Counted from the first letter of the stretch, positions 13,146-26,029 are shown. The stretch is 64,000 nt of DNA from Cristatella mucedo (GCA_009760855.2 WPIO01000026.1:4384501-4448500), one strand, 5' to 3'. Translations and numbers: made by a program. Notes: generated from the sequence alone by a model not told the origin.

Positions 13146-14390
13146 ATGAATCCTCGCCAGGCCATTAGGGAAGCGATCGTAGGCTTCCTGGACTACGACA
13201 CCCCAAAGTATGTGACCATAAGGTCTAAATTTATTGGCATCCTTTGTCGCTCCATTCAATTCCTCGTTCTCGGCTATGTGATTGGATACAATATCATCTA
13301 CCAGAACGGCTACCAAAACACGGACACTGGCGTGAGTAGTATCACAGCGACAGTCAAAGGTGTGCAGTACTCTGACTATAGCGGCGTTGCACCAGGTGAA
13401 CAAGTGCGGATTTGGGACCCAGCGGATTACGTAATACCACCTCAGATGAATGGCGCGTTCTTCGTCATGACCAACGTCCTAGAGACCAGAAATCAATCCC
13501 AGTCACGCTGCTCCGAGGATCCGGCCTTGAAGAATGCCGCATGCACTAAAGATGCCGACTGTCCTCCATACAGTATGCTCTCGGAAGGCAACGGTGCTTT
13601 CACAGGAAGATGCCTAAAGAGCTCTCCTCCGAGTGGGAACGGCACGTGCGAGATAACGTCATGGTGCCCGCTGGAGAATGCCGCCAGCCTCAAACGAAAT
13701 GCCACATTCAGCAACTGGCAAGATTTAACCGTGCGCATCAAGAACTTTGTCTACTTTCCTGGCTATGACGTGCACAGAAGTAACATTCTCGAAGGCGGAA
13801 CTAGGGAATACCTGCAGCACTGCACGTACAATTCGCTCACTGATCCCCAGTGTCCAATATTTAGAATAGGCGACATCATCGATAACATTCAAGGCGAAGA
13901 TTTCGGCAACCTGGCGGAGCTCGGTGGTGTGGTGTCCATCAGAATTAACTGGGACTGCGACCTGGATTACAACGTTAAGTACTGTGTTCCAAAATATCAT
14001 TTTTGGCGTTTAGACAGTGCCGCCACACACTCGCTGGTCGCTCTGGGCTATAATTTTCGATTCGCCTACAAATACGTCGAGGCTGGCTCCGTGAGACGCA
14101 CTCTGACGAAGGCCTATGGCATCTTGTTCCTGGTCTCATGCACGGCAAAAGCCAGAGCGTTCCACATTGTTCCACTCATGTTTAGCATCGGCAGTGGCAT
14201 CGGACTATTGAGTATAGCCTCGGTGGTCTGCGACTTTGCGATTGCTTACATATACCAGAAGAGAGACAGAATAAATCAGAAGAAGTTCGATGAAGTCCGG
14301 GGCTCAGTAACGACCCGATTAAATAGCAGAAGCAATCAAGAGGAGCCCGGTTCAGCAGCTGAATCTAAAGCAGAGGCTAATGGCACATAG
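13146..14390 (+). CDS. P2X receptor, ATP-gated cation channel subunit
   Basis: A 414-residue protein with the full P2X layout, in one uninterrupted exon. It has a cytosolic N-terminus with the conserved TPK phosphosite (residues 19-21), a first membrane segment at about 30-51, a large extracellular loop, a second membrane segment at about 340-366, and the YxxxK trafficking motif (YIYQK, from about 368) before a polar tail. All ten family cysteines of the loop are present: six between RCSED and TSWCPLE, then QHC/PQC and WDC/KYC. ATP-site elements seen are VKG (K71), NFR (in GYNFRFAY) and the lysine in LTKAYGI. One oddity is that the first lysine of the usual KxKG pair is threonine (T69). Another is that the stretch after KAYGI reads LFLVSCTAKARAF and looks unusual just before the second membrane segment. 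Family knowledge says three subunits form a plasma-membrane channel gated by extracellular ATP. The lack of introns suggests either a retrocopy or a naturally intronless gene; no poly(A) remnant is visible. Start chosen as the first ATG that gives a family-typical N-terminus. Confidence 0.93.
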   Translation: MNPRQAIREAIVGFLDYDTPKYVTIRSKFIGILCRSIQFLVLGYVIGYNIIYQNGYQNTDTGVSSITATVKGVQYSDYSGVAPGEQVRIWDPADYVIPPQMNGAFFVMTNVLETRNQSQSRCSEDPALKNAACTKDADCPPYSMLSEGNGAFTGRCLKSSPPSGNGTCEITSWCPLENAASLKRNATFSNWQDLTVRIKNFVYFPGYDVHRSNILEGGTREYLQHCTYNSLTDPQCPIFRIGDIIDNIQGEDFGNLAELGGVVSIRINWDCDLDYNVKYCVPKYHFWRLDSAATHSLVALGYNFRFAYKYVEAGSVRRTLTKAYGILFLVSCTAKARAFHIVPLMFSIGSGIGLLSIASVVCDFAIAYIYQKRDRINQKKFDEVRGSVTTRLNSRSNQEEPGSAAESKAEANGT

Positions 14391-14567
14391 TACAGTGCTA
14401 CCCAACTGGAGATGGCCCCAGCAATGCTTAGCAGCTGAGGCTCCAAGTTTGAGCGATTTATACATTCGGAACCTCGCGAGGAAGTGCACGTGACTCAAAT
14501 TTATTTATCGCTGGAGCACAGCCCGATCGCTTAGTCTCACGACCTTATGTGTAGAATTTTAAGAAGA

Positions 14568-14573
14568 AATAAA
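14568..14573 (+). promoter_or_regulatory. Polyadenylation signal AATAAA for P2X
   Basis: AATAAA lies 178 bases after the P2X stop codon, a normal distance for a short 3' UTR. No A-rich tract follows in the genome, so there is no direct sign of a retroposed poly(A) tail. Confidence 0.6.
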
Positions 14574-14599
14574 GGATTCTTAATTGATACGAAGCAATG

Positions 14600-15960
14600 G
14601 TCGCACTATCATATTCAGCTGAACTTGTGTGCTTTAGCGTCGTTAATTTCCTCAGAATTTCTACCAAGTTCACCTTTTAAATTCCCCATTCGTTTTTTAG
14701 TTAGGTAGGGATTAAAATACTTCCACGCAACTAGTTATCAAGAAAGCTCATAATTTTACCTTTGGCCGTTTGGTCTGTTGTTTCGTAAGTTTTCGAATCT
14801 TTACTGCTTTGCACCCAAGATTCAGAATTCTTTACAGCCACCTAACTACTGTCATTAAGAAATATTCTTTTAAGGATGCATCCTTACGGAATTACTGAAT
14901 ATTAATAATGATAATTGTGGTACAAAATATACACTGTGCAATAAGAGAACTTAATTTTTGCTTAGAAATTTTGTAAATAGTGCTGAGAAAGCGTGTCAAT
15001 ATTTTAATTACAACGCACGCAATTTCAGCACGTGTGTGCACACGTGATGACAGTTGACTGTGGACCAGCAGATGCCGCTGTGATAAACAGGTGAGGAACT
15101 GGCTTAGCTTCTTTTTTAAATTTTCACACCAGGGTTGCTCTGGCCTATATCGGTATGTAGTTCTACGCTTTTCGATGACAGGAGGAGCAGGAAACAGGGC
15201 TCTCGATAGGACTTGAGCTTGGCTGGAGGTGCGGCAACGCGACGGAAACCGCAAAAGGATGGGCGGTAGAATGACGATTCTTCTACGAAGTCTTTCCAAA
15301 TTTAGGCTGGAGCAAGGGAAATAAAAGAAAATAGACAAAACCTTGAATTCCATACCCTGCTTTATGTGAAGCCAGTACGGGTTAGTGAGAGAAGTCGTGG
15401 AATATGGCAGTTGAGCGGTTTGTCAGCAACAAGCTCAGGCAGGAAATGTGTGCACCTTCCTAGCAAGCTTCCTATTGTACCCACGGGAAGACTTGGTAAT
15501 GAATTAAGTAGTGAGTTACGTAAGTATAATTTAAAAGTTGCAAATGCATGGACCAACTTGTTGCCGGTACGGATATCTACGCAGCTCAAATTTTAGAAAT
15601 TTCAAGGAGGTGAATGTATAGAAAGTTGCTTGATGTTACTGCAGGCATGAATTCCGCGGAATAAAATTTATTTTCAATTATAATACATCGGTCGTTTTTA
15701 AAACAGATTTTGAGTTCTTTGTAGTGAGTCATTCATCAATAAAATCGAACATGGGCTTTTATCTAAACGCTAAATTCTATAGGACAGCAGTATCGAGACT
15801 CTAACCATTATTCTAACCGAACTATTACGCTATTTCAGGCCTTAAATGTATAATCTTCTGGTTTTCTATTAGCTTTCGGTTGGAAACATAGACTCCAAGT
15901 CGCAAAACCGAAAGCGATTCATACTGTAAATTTTAACCATCTTGCCTTTTTATGGACTCA
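14600..15960. other. Intergenic DNA, no supported gene
   Basis: A long minus-strand frame (14,892-15,353) and a sense/antisense pair around 15,366-15,596 exist. Neither has a recognisable motif. I see no mobile-element signature except general AT-rich stretches. Confidence 0.4.
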
Positions 15961-15964
15961 ATGC

Positions 15965-16110
15965 CGAGCTGGTTTGGTCTAGCGGTTAAGGTGCTCGCCC
16001 GACCAAGGTCTGACTGAGGTCGGGTGCTCGAGCATCGAGACATATGTGAAGCGACTGAATAGTGATTAAGTTCTCTTGGGGCGCTATATAAATGAATTAT
16101 ATTTTATATA
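15965..16110 (+). repeat. tRNA-derived SINE, S3
   Basis: The cleanest tRNA-like head in the window: TGGTCTAGCGGTTAAGG near 15,974-15,990 resembles an A box, and GTGCTCGAGCATCGAG near 16,023-16,038 takes the B-box place. The tail GATTAAGTTCTCTTGGGGCG at 16,063-16,082 again matches the end of LINE family Y, followed by TATA-rich sequence. Confidence 0.65.
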
Positions 16111-16114
16111 TATT

Positions 16115-17335
16115 TTATAGTTTCAATTTTCTCACTGTGCATTGTTCCCAAATCAGCAGCAAATTTAACCAGGAAATGAGAGGATACATATTGCACCACT
16201 TTTTTAGAAATGTCTAAAATCATTTGCTTGACTTCCATACTCCAACATGTAAGTAAGTTGGCTCATATTTGTCTAAATTTTAGTACTACGGCTTCTCAAT
16301 TAGATAAAGATGTGAATGCGTTCTCAGGCATGACTTGACTCAGAAATGACTCGGTCAGACAGGCCGAGCTCTTCTTTTTCAACCTATTTCGTAGCTATAC
16401 TATAGATACTACGTTATGGTTATATAGATAGCCACTTAGACGACACTGACATGGAATACGTAATATCAAACGAATGGAAGTAATTTATGTTGAGCTGATC
16501 CAGCACCTTAGTCATATATTGACAAAACAGCATATTGTACCAAACTTATGCTTTCAGCCGGCGATAATAGATTAACTTCTGCAGGATTAGGGCTCAGGAC
16601 TTGGATCTTAATGTGCCACCCTGGGCCACTAGTCTAAGACTGAGAGATGTGGTGAATAACAGCCTCTTTTTGCGAGAAACTTGATCTACAATTTAATCAA
16701 CGTGAACGGTTATTTCTTTGACAGACTTCGCTGAGCCCAGATTTCTTTACTGTGATGCATAAAAAATGCAATGGATATGGAACAGTGCACAAAATTTAAA
16801 AGTCGTTCAGGTCATACAAAACTTGTTTTTCAATGCTTTTTCTTGGTAGCATGGCGTATTAAAGTAGAAACTTGAAATGAAAGTAGTTGATATCACGAGA
16901 AGCAAGTAGTAGCAGGATTTACTGTGCACGATGCGATGTCACATATGTACACGAGCTAAGAACGCTTCATCAAGGCTCTTAACGGTAGACGCCAGAAAAA
17001 TTTGGCAATAGGCTTATGTCGTGAGATCTATAAATATAGACCGCTGATTTAAAGTCTAGTGTGAATTTCGACATTGATCCTGCACGACATTTAATGCTGC
17101 ATTAGTCACTAGAAGGAAGTAGTAAATCAAGGAAGAAGCATCTACATTTCAACTGTAAGCATACTTTGTATTTGGATATTGCTTTCACCAAAGTTAGAGT
17201 ATACATATCGAAATGAAGTGTGCAACAATGAACAGTTGGCTTTCGTCCCCCCAATCATCGTAGACTCGCTCGGTAATAATAACACATTTTTATAGCACCC
17301 TCAGAGAATGACTATTGGCCATTGTCATCGACACT
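16115..17335. other. Intergenic DNA, no supported gene
   Basis: No frame, RNA gene or mobile element that I can support. A minus-strand remnant of a Y-type 3' end may lie at 17,275-17,345 (CACATTTTTATAGCACCCTC), too short to annotate firmly. Confidence 0.4.
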
Positions 17336-17339
17336 TTTA

Positions 17340-18300
17340 ATTCTCCCTCAGAGATAAGAGCAAAGTAACTCTGCAGCTAGGCATGTCCATCGTGAGCATA
17401 GCAGTTACAAAACCTCGTCGCTCCTCGCCGACCTGCGCTGGCTCCCAGTGAAGCAATGCAGCGCCTTCAAGGTTCTGTTCCTCACTTATATCATGATATA
17501 GGAATAGATATACCACAGGAAATCAGATATATATTATTTTGCCCTGAAAGAGCTCAAACTTTTAAAAATTACTAAAAGAATACAAATGCTAAAAAATTAT
17601 TTCAGAAATTATATATACATTGGTAAATACTGCTGTTTTATATGAGAATTATATTGCCGCAACACATGATGAAGTGACACATGTGAACGTCGTAGTTGCC
17701 GCATCACATTACTTCTCGCCAACCTGCACTGGCTACCAGTTAAGCAACGGATCGACTTCTAGGTTTTGTCACTCACTTTTAGGTTGCTTCATTCTTTGGC
17801 TCCAGCCTATCTATCAGATCTACTCCCCCACTAGGCTAAGCATCGCACTACCCACTTTTCGTAATTTAACCATTTACTTATACTTCGACCAAGCCTCAAA
17901 TACTTTGGAGACTGTGCTTTTAGTTCGTATTCTCCCAAAGACTGGAACTCACTTCTGACTTGCGTCACAACATGCCCTGACTTGGCCACATTTAAAAAGA
18001 ACTTAAAAACACACCTATTTATCACAGCATTTAGTGGGTCCCTGTGATTTGTCCTTTATGTGCTTGTGTGTGCTGACAGTGTGCATGCTGCTACTAACCA
18101 TACTTGCATGCTGACCATTTGCAGTCACCCTTAACCATATTGTTCTTGTTGGTTTGGTTGAGCATGCTACCACTAACCATTCGATCGGGCTTTCTTTGCA
18201 GCAGATGTAAAGTGCTTAGATAGAGGTTGAGTTATTTAAGGGTGCTATATCAAATGTATTCCTCTTATTATTATTGTTGTTATTGTTGTCATGTTATTAT
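17340..18300 (+). mobile_element. LINE family Y fragments, two pieces
   Basis: A short piece (about 17,370-17,500) carries the Y blocks ending CTCGCCGACCTGCGCTGGCTCCCAGT. A second piece (about 17,675-18,300) repeats the same block (CTCGCCAACCTGCACTGGCTACCAGT) and runs through the 3' UTR to an (ATT)n run. The repeated block shows these are two insertions, or one insertion partly duplicated. Both are decayed, but the second is fairly well preserved. Confidence 0.7.
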
Positions 18301-18359
18301 TATTATTATTATTAATATTATTATTGTTATTATTTAGTACAAACCAGTGATACCTACAC

Positions 18360-18545
18360 AAGTTGATAAGTGCTCAAGATGAGCTTGGTTTGCTGGTTAG
18401 GCACAAGGGTTTAGGTGCTCGCCATCCACGGCCGAGGTCAAGGTAACTATTTGATTACCGAGGTCATGGGCTCGAGCCCTGTAGCATTTGGGAAGCGCCC
18501 GAACACAGATTAAGTTCTCAAAGGATGCTATACAAATGATTTTTT
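18360..18545 (+). repeat. tRNA-derived SINE, S4 (partner of S1)
   Basis: B-box-like GGGCTCGAGCCC at 18,469-18,480, and tail AGATTAAGTTCTCAAAGGATGC. It sits in the same duplicated context as S1, so one ancestral insertion was copied with the flanking DNA. Its tail is closer to the Y LINE end than that of S1. Confidence 0.65.
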
Positions 18546-18679
18546 ACTTAGCACCACGGAAGACAGCTAAATTGGCAGGTAAAATCCAATTGGCCTCGGT
18601 ATAAGTTTAGGGGTTATGAAACTTGCCCTTAATGACCAAGGTCTGGATTTCTATTTCTGCAGTGGGCTTTCTTGCATTC

Positions 18680-19210
18680 CTATGGAGGGAACATGATGCA
18701 GCAGCGTATGGGCAGTGGGCGGAGACCCTAAGAGTGCTCAGACTGCCCACGCAGCCACAGTCTCTCCAGAGGCTGAGAGGCAGACAGTAGCTCTCAGCTG
18801 ATGACGCGTCAGTCCGGCCCATATCCATGCACTGGCGGCACGTGTGGCACGTGGGTCATCAATCTACCACAAACTGCCTCCTGCTGGTTTGGAATGAACA
18901 ATGGCTTGACGGTGCAAAAACGATTGAATATACCGGCTGCCGGAAGAGTAGGGGGAGGGCTAGATTCCTTGACGCCGGCTGCAGTTTAGACTGCCTACCC
19001 TGGTCTTATCCGGCGTGGTTTGCTGACTAAAGTACTTCAAGTTGGAGCCAGCAGACATGTTGCTCTGTCACTCTACACAGCCTGACGACAGGTCTTGCAG
19101 AGGACTATGGTGAGTCGTAATGGCTCACTAGGTAAGGCGGTTGATTTTCACGACCTCGGCCCCGAGGTCGTGGGTTCGGATCCTGTAGAGGGTGATCCTT
19201 TATCGCCAAT
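18680..19210. other. Extra block in duplication copy 2, with tRNA-like piece
   Basis: Copy 1 passes directly from the sequence around 760 to the AGTGGTGGTGATAGC block, whereas copy 2 has about 530 extra bases here. The right end (19,115-19,195) contains GGCTCACTAGGTAAGGCGGT and GTGGGTTCGGATCC, which resemble tRNA A and B boxes, and the arms GACCTCGG/CCGAGGTC are complementary. It is probably another tRNA-derived SINE or a composite insertion. No protein-coding signal stands out. Confidence 0.45.
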
Positions 19211-19519
19211 GCAAGTGGTGGTGATAGCCGTAAAGGCTCTTCTATGGCTATACAAAAAGAGGCCGCTAAAACAGCTAGTATTTATTTTTATTTAGTTATC
19301 CCAATTGCTCACAGAAACCGGTGGCGATGGATGTTAAGGCTATTCAGCTGCTACATAAAAGAGTCGTTTGAGTCGTTAAATAGTTAACTTTACGATAGTA
19401 CTTGCTAAAAGGTATTACTAGGCTCATATAAGTGCTGACTAAATAGAGCAGTTTTTATTAAAAGTAGGAATAGAACTAGTGCTGCTATAGATTCTTTTTA
19501 AAGTTGGTTAAGCAGTTAG

Positions 19520-19876
<357 letters not shown>

Positions 19877-21829
19877 GTATTATCTACTTATTTAAGAAAT
19901 TATCTTAAAACAGACTCATTGAACGGTAATGAGTCATCATCTAGGAAAAAGTACGTGGTTACAGTGGTAGTTATGCAGCAGAGCAGCAGTAAGTAAATAC
20001 ATTTCAGGGTAGAAAAAGGGATGGGGTTTAGCCAACCATCACTAAGCTTGGACTGGGATACGACGTGAAGATTCTAATTTAAGAGGTTAGCTTACCTCAC
20101 TTGATCTTAGCAGGCTGTCTGACTTTACCAAACCTGCAAGGAAAAGAAGCAGGTCAAATGATTTTACAGTCCTAGTGGAGTTTCTAGGCATGGTGCAGAC
20201 AGTAGTGGCTCGCCTAATAGTCGCTGGTCGGAATGAGCACTTTTGTTCTTGCATGTTTTTGCTCGTCCTTTGTTCACGTATGTGGTAGGCTTGGCTTTAA
20301 AGACTATGAATTGGCACGAAATCCACTATCCTGTGTCTGCTAACCTGTGTGCAATCGATTCCAGTTTGCCTCGGTAATTTAGGATTATCCCAGTAATCTT
20401 AGCTAAATAAAGGTTTGCATTTAACTACAAGCACTCTCGGTGAGGATTTAAATATTACTTAGGCAGTAGTTCAAAATCATCTACCTTTAGTATTCAGCCT
20501 GTAAAGGCAATAAAGGGTGAGACAGTGAGCACAGACCTCTGGGAGGATCTTTTCTCGCAGCATTGAGGTCAAATTGCTTTATATTTTTTGATTATGTGAT
20601 GATATTTTATGCTTACGGTAGCATATTCATGTGAAAGACGAAAATTTCATTTGATATAAAAATTAAGAAATGGCTCTAGTTTTTGCTGAACATAATCGAG
20701 GAAATTGTTTTGCAGTGTGAGTGACCTTTTTACGATTGAGCCCGTATTCATAAGCCAGGAAAGCACACGCTTAATGTAATTTACGAAGTACTTTGATGGC
20801 TGCAAAAATCTACAACTGAGCTTCTTTTAAACCATCATTTACCTACTTGAGATTTGCAAGACAGATTAATTGTGTGCAGGGCGTTTTTATCGTCCGTAAA
20901 TTAGTGGTTTTCCCCGAGGCATTTCTCACAACTGTCAGTTTAAGGTCTTCACTACTAGTCATGTCATAAATTGCTTTTGGTCTACATCGGTTCATTTCAT
21001 ATATAAGGAGCATGCAATTGGTTTATTTCTAGATTAATCCCCGAGGCTATAGAGGGCTTGATGACTATAAAACGACTCACTGCAGTACTACAGATAAAGT
21101 CTGGTGGAGAAAGTCTCGGAGAAATGCGAAAAATCCTGGTGTTTTACTTTTTCAGGCCATTGTATGCGAGTTCCCAATACAAAACTTGGAAACTCGTCTT
21201 GCCTCATCCAGGAGTGCCTCTGCTTGAAGATAATGTATCCACAGCAGGCATTATGATCCTTTTGAAAACTACGGTTAGTTATATCTTAGCCGGGTACAGT
21301 GACTCGTGGCTTATGCTCTGGAGGGCACACTGACAGCACGGCTGCTGTGGATGCACATTCCGATAGGAAGTTTGGTAAAAGCACACAATATTTTCATTCC
21401 ATAAATAAGAAAATAAGACTTTTAATAATGCGCTGATTGGGCTACTTTTGATTTGCCAAGTGATACCGTGATCTTTAGGCAGCTCGTGTTGCATCGGAGG
21501 ATTTGTATGTTACCAATCAGATTGTTTGTGCCAAATCATTCACCTGTCTATATTTCAAGTGTACTGTCGTACATTCGATGGCTCCATCAACTAATATCTA
21601 TTTTCAACTAAAATTACGCCATATCGAAATGATAAGAAATTTGCAACGCACCGTCAGAAAGTTTAATCGTTTACTAGTCACCATGAGCACACTGCAAGGG
21701 AAGCGTGTCGATATATTAACATTGCAAGGAACAGCGTCACAATGCAAAGCACACCATGAACAATTCACGGTGACTAAGTAAATGCTATTAGGAATAGGCC
21801 CATTTTAGCTTTCATTAAATTTCATCAAG

Positions 21830-22270
21830 CCAGGGAATGTCGTGGCATCAGTCTAGAGTGAGCTCCATGTTTGGGAGCTTATAAACTAAAGGCACGGTCT
21901 CCTAAGAATTTGAGCTTGTGTTTGAGACAGAGCTATACGACTTAAGTCAAGAGAACTGGTGGTACTGTGACTAGCCTGACGTGAGAGTAGCTGTAATAAG
22001 TAGGCTCGACATACAGAATAAACAAACCTAAAAGTGAGTGACGCAGCCTTACATTCGCTGCACTGCTTGATCAAGAGCCAGTGCATGTATGTCAGAAAAT
22101 GTATAACGCAATAACTGCGAAGTTCGCGACAGAAACGTCTTGCTGCCAAATTGTATGCCAGCTGCAAGCCTTCTACTTCACATGCTGGTTTACCTGTGAG
22201 TAGTGGGTGAAATAATTCAGTGCAAGATGGTACAGATGAATTTAACAACTTGGATGTGGCATGCTTGTCC
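21830..22270 (-). mobile_element. LINE family Y fragment (old)
   Basis: Minus-strand frame of 120 codons with HPLLTGKPACEVEGLQLAYN and HWLLIKQCSECKAASLTFRF, paralogous to the Y reverse-transcriptase C-terminus. It corresponds to the fragment at 3,254-3,740 in duplication copy 1. It is somewhat less broken here than there. Confidence 0.65.
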
Positions 22271-23384
22271 GAGAAACCAAATCTACTGCAATGTTATGTT
22301 AGAGAAATTAGGCGGCTGTGAACTTGGAGCTAAGTCGGCAGTCTACCGAAAGGTCACCCTAGAGCTGGACACCGATATTTCGGGCAGTTGCTGCTGAAGA
22401 AACGCCTCCCGGGCCCATTTTAGGTATAGGTTTTTTATTTTTTAATGAAATTAGGTTTGCATATTTCTTATAAAATAATGTATCGTAATTCAATTAGAGA
22501 AATGTTTTTTCAATCCAAGTGCGTTCATATTCTCAACACAAATCAAAACATTTAAGAGAGGTTGAAGTGCAGGAATGTGATGAGAAATCAAGACGAGTTT
22601 CCAGCTGATGTAGCAAACGTGGAAATGCATTACTAATCTCAAGCATGTAAGAGAAATATCTTAGATTGGTGTCCATCAACTTCTATAAAAAGATTTTTTA
22701 TGCAATAGCTATCTATTCTTGCTAATGCTAAGTCCGGATTCGCAAAAAAACGTAATGGAAGCAGAGATGAACTATCAAAACGTTCCTATGCGAACCATTA
22801 ACCATCGTCTAAACCACTCTCAGGTCACAGCTTGCCTAGTAATCGTAGTAATAATTTAGCTGGTCATTAGTCTTGCTAAATTTTCTCCAACGTACGTAGG
22901 ATTACGAACTAACTTCAGAAGTTGCATTAACTTTTGACTAATCAAAATTGTTTTCTTGCTTTACGTAAAAGTACACATTAAAGCCTGTCGCCACTGACTT
23001 CAGATAAAGTTCAAATTTTTCTGTGAAAACTGCTAGCCCTCTAAATGCCATAACTAGTATTCTCCTTCAAAGATAAATATATTGTACGGGTGCCCCGCAT
23101 CTCTAGTGTAAATATTATTAAAATATGTTAAGCTATTTTCCCTCAATTTAAAAAATTTATATTTAGCTTAATACATATTTTATTATAAGCGTTATTATTA
23201 TTGCTTTGACGTTCTCTTGCAAAGCGAATACAAACTAATGTTGAGCCAATTTCAATTGTTATAAACGTCGAAACAAACTTTAGGCACTGCCATTGACATA
23301 ATTTCATAATGCTTTTGAAGCTATTAGTATAAGCTAGAGAACGATATGGAATTCGATAGCACTATCTGGAAGGCAAATCTAGCT

Positions 23385-23745
23385 AAATACAAACATCAAA
23401 TCCTTTGGAGACCGTGCCTTTAGCTCGTTTGTTCCCAAACAAAACCTGAAACTCACTTCTGACTTGCGTCACGACATCTCCTTAATTAACCACATTCAAA
23501 CTAACTTAAAACGCATCTATTTATCACAGCATTTAGTAGATCCCGGCGATTCGCCCTTGTGAGCTTATGCGTGCTGACATTGTGCATGCTGAACCTGTGC
23601 ATGCCATCCCTAACCGTGTTATTCTTGTTGTCTATTGCGCAACGAAGCATGCTACTACCAACCGTTCGATCGTGATTCCTTTGCAACAGTTTTAAAGTGC
23701 CTAGGAGGTTGAATTCTCCGAGGGCACTATATCAAATTTATGATT
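23385..23745 (+). mobile_element. LINE family Y 3' fragment
   Basis: Begins near AAATCCTTTGGAGACCGTGC and ends with AAAGTGCCTAGGAGGTTGAATTC and a T-rich tail, matching 7,270-7,640 and 27,455-27,840. The corresponding site in duplication copy 1 (around 4.75 kb) lacks it, so it is a post-duplication insertion. Confidence 0.7.
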
Positions 23746-24202
23746 TTTATGACATACGTTATTGTTACAGATCCATGCCTAGCCAACGTCATGCGGCGAG
23801 GGGGGCTTTGCCAGCATACTGCAATGAGTAGTTACCGGAAGCTGGGGTGACTGGTCTCCAGCCCTTCCAAGAAGTATAGCACGGTCTACCACTATGATTT
23901 GACACAATTTGCACCAAGTTTCGTCGAAGGAAAAATACAGCTGTAACGAACCAACTGGCACGCATAAGTCAGCGACGAATCTAGTACGAAGCACAGCACT
24001 TGCATACCTCGTTTGGTTGAACCGTTTATTTAATAATGATATTAATAACAATTTTGCCGGAAATATTTGACATGTGTTTTCGAATAGGGTAATTTTTTTA
24101 AGGGCAATTCGTCAACAATAATTGCGATGTGAGTAGCTAACTTAAAGCTTCACAGTGCGATGATTATTCAGAAATATCATGCTGAATACTGCAGCTGCCA
24201 GT

Positions 24203-24705
24203 TGATCAAAGGATACAGAGCAAATTTCTTACTCTGACCCACAAGGCCCGCCAAGACTGGGCTCCTCCATATCCAGCTGAACTGCTGCACCAGTTTCAAC
24301 CTCCTCGTGCCCTCATATCTTGTATGGACACAAAATTAGCTGTTCCATTCCTCTGCTTAAAGACCATTGGCAACAGAAGCTTTAGCTCTGCAGGTCCTAC
24401 ATTGTGGAATTCGCTTCTACAATTCTTACGAAACGACAGCTACTCTATTGCTGCCAACTACGGCTCATCCTTTTCAGTGGACCAGAGCTGCTACTTCCAT
24501 GCTACTCACTACCTCTACTGCTCTCCTGACTCTGCTATGCATCCCACTTTCTCTTTGTTGCGTGAGACGAAGTCTATTGGCTACGGAATGCGTACCCGAA
24601 GCAGCTTAGGCTGTGAGTGCTACATGGAAAACTCTCCTGCATAACACCCATATAGTCTTTATAGCTTTTTAGAGTTACAGATGGAGATACCTTACGTTAC
24701 ATTAA
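24203..24705 (+). mobile_element. LINE family X 3' fragment
   Basis: Matches the end of X copies at 37.1-37.6 kb and 43.1-43.57 kb. It encodes the stretch SFSSAGPTLWNSLLQFLRN and ends with GGAGATACCTTACGTTACATT, the X-type tail. It is absent from the equivalent site of duplication copy 1 near 7,705. Confidence 0.8.
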
Positions 24706-25146
24706 CGGTCAATTGTTGTGCTCTAGACGTCACCAACCTGCTACGCTCGTGTCATTACGTATAAAGGATTTACAGCTGATGCAATGACAGACGCGAGTAT
24801 CAGCAGCCTGCAGTAGGCCATATTGATCCTGCAGCAGCACTAATTGGCCAAATTATGAGTGACAGTTACTATATCTATTTACGGTGCCTAATTTATAGCG
24901 GCTATCAAACTACTATGCAATGATATATTCTCAACGCAGCATAAAGGCCAGAAACCGAGTAATAGGCTGAAATTTGTACTCCGAGCCTTGTAATAGGCCA
25001 GCCTTTGTCCTCCACGATTGGGGCATTAGCATTGGAGCTGAGTCGGGCTCTAGGCTATTTAGCCATGCGAGAGTTGCTGCACCCAATGGCCACCGGTGAA
25101 CGCTGCCTATAATCCTCCTGCTCATTGGAAAATACTTCTGAACTAA

Positions 25147-25211
25147 ACACACACACGCACACACACAGACACACACGCGCGCGCTCGCACACATTCACAC
25201 ACATACACGTG

Positions 25212-25259
<48 letters not shown>

Positions 25260-25329
25260 CACGCACACACATGCATGTACACATGTTTATATATATATAT
25301 ATGTGTATGTATGTATGTATGTATATATA

Positions 25330-25388
<59 letters not shown>
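25147..25388. repeat. (CA)n(TA)n(TG)n microsatellite cluster
   Basis: Interrupted CA repeats (25,147-25,270), a short TA/TGTA centre (25,285-25,335) and TG repeats (25,335-25,388). The CA arm and TG arm are complementary, so the tract could form a long hairpin. Apparent Cys/Val or Thr/His proteins here are repeat artefacts. Confidence 0.95.
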
Positions 25389-25392
<4 letters not shown>

Positions 25393-26029
25393 CCCTGTGT
25401 GTTTGCATTTGTGTGGACTTGCTATGTTTAGGAAAGGGTTTGCTTCGTAGCTACCGCTCTTTAATACAGTCTGCCTACGTAGGTGTATTATTAAATTCGT
25501 GCTAAACCTGCAATCCGTTGGCCGCGATTCCAATGTTCAGTGATTCACAAGTATTCCTGGCTTGTCGTCTGAGACTGACGAGCGCAGCTACCGGCACTGC
25601 CTTTGAGGTCTATTTCTATCTGGACGTGAAATCCACGCGTCCAGTTTCCGAAACATTGTATGATCTTCAGGTTCTTTGATCAAGTTGCATTTACCGAAGT
25701 AATTGCCACAGCTGAGGATAAACCAATGATACCCTGCGCTTGAATAATACCATGTGGCATCGAGACTTTCATCCTGGTTTTCAGGTGAAAATATTTGGAA
25801 ATTTCTCACGTTTCTATAACTTTCAATATTAAAGTTACAGTGGTACTGACTGAACTGTCGAAGGCGATGCCTAAAGTTTCTAAAACTAACGATTTCGGAA
25901 CCAGGATGGGATTGCTGCTGAATTTTTTCTTTTATTAAACAAAAATATGTTCTATATATAATACGGAAAAGTAAGAAAGTCTAACCATCTGAATCTCACT
26001 TCTCAATTAGATATTCCCCAGGAGAAAAA

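Noticed and set aside
14892-15353. 153-codon minus-strand gene
   Set aside because: No recognisable motif, atypical composition, no conserved context; treated as a chance frame.
15960-16040. Functional tRNA gene
   Set aside because: The A- and B-box-like blocks are there, but the arms do not form a complete cloverleaf and a LINE-matched tail follows, so it is a SINE.
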